DNA from: Capsicum annuum
Taxonomy: Eukaryota > Streptophyta > Magnoliopsida > Solanales > Solanaceae
Assembly: GCF_002878395.1 (NCBI RefSeq)
Contig: NC_061118.1
Coordinates: forward strand, 1,046,968-1,110,967
Direction: 5' to 3'
DNA length: 64,000 nucleotides
The notes below the pieces were generated by a model, which did not search any database, had not been told where the DNA came from, and worked only from the letters and a program-made list of their open reading frames with translations. The translations under genes and the position numbers were made by a program. Shown one piece after another: positions 60,399-64,000 of the stretch. Each line of letters opens with the position of its first letter. Position 1 is the stretch's first letter.

Positions 60399-61842
60399 AG
60401 GTTGGGGATCGTCCCATTATGGTCCGTTGAATTTTTCGTGGCCATTTGGGAGGAAAATCTAGTGAAACGACGCGAATGGGGCATTTTCTGGCTAAATCGG
60501 TGAGCTATAGCCCACGGTTTAAGGGTGAGCTCGGGGTCCAGGCGTGTTGTGCGCCAAAAATCATCTGGGGTGTGCCAGGTATGTTGGGGATAGTCCTAGT
60601 ATGGTCCGATTAATTTTTTTCTGGCCATTGGGGTGGACAATCAGGTGAAACGGCGCGAATGGGCGTTATCGGGCCAAATTGGTGTGCTATAGCCCACGGT
60701 TTCAGGGGTGGCCCTTTGGTCCGGGCGTACTGTGGGCCTAAAATCAACCGGGGCATGGAAGGAAAGTTGGGAATCGTCCCAGTATGGTCCGTTTAATTTT
60801 TCATGGCCACTTGGATGGACAAACGGGCGAAACGGCGCGAACAGGGCATTTTCGGGCTCAAACGGTGGGCTATAGTCCATATTTTTTGGGGGGTGGCCCA
60901 AGGTTTCGGGTGTGCTGTGTGCCAAAAATTGACCAGGGCATGCCAGGTAGGTTGGGATCATCCTGGTGTTGTCCGCTTAATTTTTTGTGGCCAATTGGGT
61001 GGACAAACGGGTGAAATGGCGTGAATGGGGTATTTTCGAGCCAAATCGGAGTACTATAGCCCATAGTTTTTGGGGTGGGTTTGGGCGCGCTGTGGGCCAA
61101 AAATTGACCGGGGTATGCCAGGGAGGTTGGGGATCATCCCATTGTGGTCTGTTTAATTTCCCGTGGCTATTTGGGTGGGAAAATGAGAAAAATTATGCAC
61201 ATGGGGTATTTTTAAGCCAAATTGGTGTGCTATAGCCCACGGTTTTAAGGGTGGGTCCGAGCGTGCTGTGGGCCAAAAATCGATAGGGGCATGTTAGGGA
61301 GGTTGGTGATCGTCCCAGTATTGTCCATTTAGTTTTTCGTGGCTATTTGGGTGGACAAACAGGCGAAACGGTACGAATGGGGCATTACCAAGCCAAATCA
61401 GTGACCTATTGCCCACGGTTTCAGAGGTGAGTCCGGCCGTGCTGTGGGGCAAAAATTGACTCAGGCAGGCCCAGGAGGTTGGGGATCATCCCAGTGTGGT
61501 CAATTTAAATTTTTGTGGCCATTTGGGTGGACAAACGGGAGAAACGGTGCGAACTGGGCATTTTCTGGCAAAATCGGTGTGCTATAGCTTATGGTTTTGG
61601 AGGTGGGCTTGGGGGCCGACTGTGCTGTGGTCTAAAAATTGATCGGGGTATACCAAGGAGGTTGGCGTTTGTCCCGGTGTGGTTCGTTTAATTTTTTATG
61701 GATATTTGGGTGAATAAATAGGTGAAACGACATAAATGAAGCATTTTTCGGGCAAAATCGTTGTGTTATAGCCCACGGTTTTGGGGGTGGGCTTGGGGTT
61801 CGAGCATGCCGAGGGTCGAAAACTGAATGGGACGTGCCAAGG
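60399..61842 (+). repeat. 8-monomer higher-order unit, copy 2
   Basis: Direct tandem repeat of the preceding unit, visibly more similar to it than adjacent monomers are to each other. It is the most recent-looking amplification in the window. After about 61.84 kb the sequence goes on with other monomers, so only two copies are present. Confidence 0.85.
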
Positions 61843-64000
61843 AGGTTGAGGATCATCCCAGTGTGGTTTATTTAATTTTGTATGGCCATGTAGGTGGACA
61901 AACAGGCAAAACAATGCAAACGGGCCATTTTCAAGCCAAATCGGTGAGCAGTAGACCACGGTTTCGGGGGTTAGCCTTGGGTCAGGGCGTGCTGTGGGTT
62001 GAAAATTGATCGGGGCATGCCAAGGAAGTTTGAGATCATCCCAGTGTGGTCCATTTATTTTTGGTGGCCTTTAGGTGGACACACGGGCGAAACAACGCAA
62101 ATGGGGCATTTTCAAGCAAAATCAGTGTGCAATAGCTCGCGGTTTTAGGGGTGGGCCGGGGATTCGGGCGTGCTAAGTCTTAAAAATTGATCGGGGAGTG
62201 CCAGGGAGGTTGGGGATCATCCCAGTGTGGCCCGTTTAATTTTTTGTGGCCATTAAGGTGGACAAACGGGCGAAACGACATGAACAGGGCATTTTCGAGC
62301 AAAATCGGTGAGCTATAGCCCACGATTTTGGGGGTGGGCTCGAGGTTCGGGCATGCAGTGGTTCAAAAATTGATCGGGGAATGCTAGGGAGGTTGGAGAT
62401 CATCCCAATATGGTCTGTTTAATTTTTCGTGGCCATTTGGGTGGACAAACGGGAGAAACGGCGCGAACGGGGTATTTTCAGGCCAAATCGATGTGCTATA
62501 GCCCACGATTTTGGGGCTGGGCCCAGTGTTCGGGTGTACTGTGGGCCAAAAATTGACTGTGGCATGCCACCGAGGTTAAGAATCGTCCCATTGTGGTTCG
62601 TATAATTTTTCATGACTATTTGGGTGGACAAACGGGTGAAACGGTGCGAACGAGGCATTTTCAGGGAAAATAGGTGTGCTATAGCCCATGGTTTCAGGGG
62701 TGGGCTCGGGGTCCGGGTGAGCTGTGGGTCAAAAATCGATCGAGCATGCTAGGAAAGTTGGGTAATATCCAAATGTGGTCATTTTAATTTTTTGTTGCCA
62801 TTTGTGTGGACAAACGGACTAAACGGTGCAAACGGGGCATTTTTAGGCCAAATCGGTGTGCTATAGAGTACGATAAGAGGGGTGGGCTCCGGGTCCGAGC
62901 GTGTTCCTAGCTGAAAATCAACCGGGGCGTGCCAGGGAGGTTGAGAATCATCCCTGTGTAGTTCGTTTAATTTTTTATGACCATTTGGGTGGACAAACGG
63001 GCGAAACGGCGTGAACAGGGCATTTTCAGGCTAAATTAGTGTGCTATAACCCACGGTTTTGGGGGTGTCCTCGGGGTCTGAGCGTGCTGTGGGCTAAAAA
63101 TTGACTGGGGCGTGCTATGGAGGTTGGGGATCATCCCAGTGTGGTCCTTTTAATTTTTTGTGGCCATTTGGGTTGTCAAATGGGTGAAACGATGCGAACA
63201 GATAATTTTTGGGCTGAATTAGTGTGCTATAGCCCATGCTTTCGGGGTTGTACCCAGGGCCGGGCATGCTGTAGGCCGAAAACCAACTGAGGCATCCCAG
63301 GGAGGTTTTGGATAGTCCCACTATGGTCTATTTAATTTTTCGTGGCCACTTGGATAGACAAACAGACGAAACGGCACGAATAGGGCATTTTTGGGCTAAA
63401 TCGGTGTGCTATATCCCAAGGTTTTGCGGGTAGGCCTGTCATTCGGGCATGCAGTTGACCAAAAATCAACTGGGGCATACCATGGAGGTTGGGGATCATC
63501 CCAGTGTGTTCCGTTTAATTTTTCGTGGCCATTTGGGTGGACAAACGGGCAAAATAGTGTGAACGAGGTATTTTCGGGTGTGTTGTTTGCCTAAAATTAA
63601 CCAGGGCATTCCAGAGAGGTTGGAGACCATCCCAGTGTAGTTTTTTTAATTTTTCACGGCCATTTGGGTGGACAAACAGGTGAAACAGCGCGAATGGGGC
63701 ATTTTCAAGCTAAATCGGTGTGCTATAGCCTACGGTATCGGGGTGGGCCCGGGGTTCGGGCATGTTGTAGGCCTAAAATCGATCGGGGCATGCCATGGAG
63801 GTTGGGGATCATTCCTGTATGGGCCTTTTAATTTTTCGTGGCAATTTTGGTAGACAAATAGGCGAAATAATGCGAACGGGGCATTTTTGGGCCAAATCGA
63901 TGTGCAATAGCTCACGATTTTAGGGGTGGGACCGAGGTGTGGGCGTGCTATGCTCCAAAAATTGATTGGGGCATGCCAGGGAAGTTAGGGATCATCCCAG

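Larger units (their letters stand above)
38779..64000 (+). repeat. 183-bp satellite array, + orientation, block 6 (25.2 kb)
   Basis: Forward satellite to the end of the window, so the array continues beyond it. The first ~1.3 kb matches 8272-9580 at an offset of about 30.5 kb. Shortened monomers occur near 41628, 43505, 44405, 47945, 48426, 54690, 58090 and 63567. An 11-bp tandem duplication (GGCGAAACGGGC type) is seen near 41118 and again near 54196. Contains the dispersed duplicate pair and the 8-monomer tandem pair listed separately. I see no gene in it. Confidence 0.95.

Noticed and set aside
1..64000. Very many open reading frames of 60-300 codons on both strands across the satellite
   Set aside because: They recur with the 61-codon period of the monomer, occur in overlapping frames on both strands, and start and stop wherever a monomer happens to have a mutation. 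None resembles a known protein, so they are not annotated as genes.
8272..64000. CENP-B-box-like stretch TTCGTGGCCATTTGGG in the monomers
   Set aside because: The canonical box needs TTCG, four bases, A, two bases, CGGG. Here the A is a C and the last block is shifted and reads TGGG. The match is too weak to propose CENP-B-type binding.
1..64000. CRISPR array, rDNA spacer or bacterial origin
   Set aside because: The repeats are contiguous 183-bp monomers without short repeat-spacer structure, no rRNA sequence is seen, and the LTR elements with a tRNA-Met primer site and plant-type protease-like frame point to a plant nuclear genome.

Overview
This window is plant nuclear heterochromatin. About 56 of the 64 kb is one tandem satellite with a monomer of about 183 bp. 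It is interrupted at four places by pieces of a single LTR-retrotransposon family. I see no intact protein-coding host gene and no tRNA, rRNA or CRISPR array. The plant assignment rests on three things: LTRs bounded by TGATA...TATCA, a primer-binding site matching plant initiator-Met tRNA, and the Tyr/Asp-rich gag-like and degenerate Ty3-type protease-like reading frames. The family looks eudicot and resembles non-autonomous elements I associate with Solanaceae, but I could not run a search, so that placement is tentative.

Layout. Satellite lies in + orientation at 1-3125. A full-length non-autonomous element (3126-8271, 5146 bp, target-site duplication GTGGG) follows, then + satellite at 8272-9580. 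The array then flips: 9581-14634 is satellite in - orientation, itself hit by a solo LTR (12856-13580, TSD TCGGC). A 5'-truncated LTR piece (14635-14982) sits exactly at the return to + orientation. Satellite in + orientation runs 14983-37641. A second, 5'-truncated element copy (37642-38778) follows, then + satellite from 38779 to the window end.

The satellite is organised above the monomer level. There are adjacent ~4 kb duplicates (about 16.85-24.87 kb), an 8-to-10-monomer higher-order unit at 34.1-37.4 kb, a dispersed pair about 13 kb apart (40.6-46.0 versus 53.7-59.7 kb), and a clean tandem pair of 8-monomer units (58.96-61.84 kb). The full-length element, the truncated element and the LTR stub at 14.6 kb all have the same right flank (GTGGGCC plus several matching variant monomers), and unoccupied versions of that site are present at 34122 and 37415. 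The simplest reading is one insertion that was later copied with its surrounding satellite.

Functionally the window encodes little. The element has broken gag-like and protease-like frames and no reverse transcriptase, RNase H or integrase, so it must have been mobilised in trans. The most unusual features are: three conserved dyads in each monomer; a monomer length that is a multiple of three with one long open frame on each strand; an inverted block with one breakpoint within about 10 bp of the position of a 12-bp perfect inverted repeat in the related LTR; and a ~24-bp micro-inversion near 27.8 kb. All identity statements are by eye.
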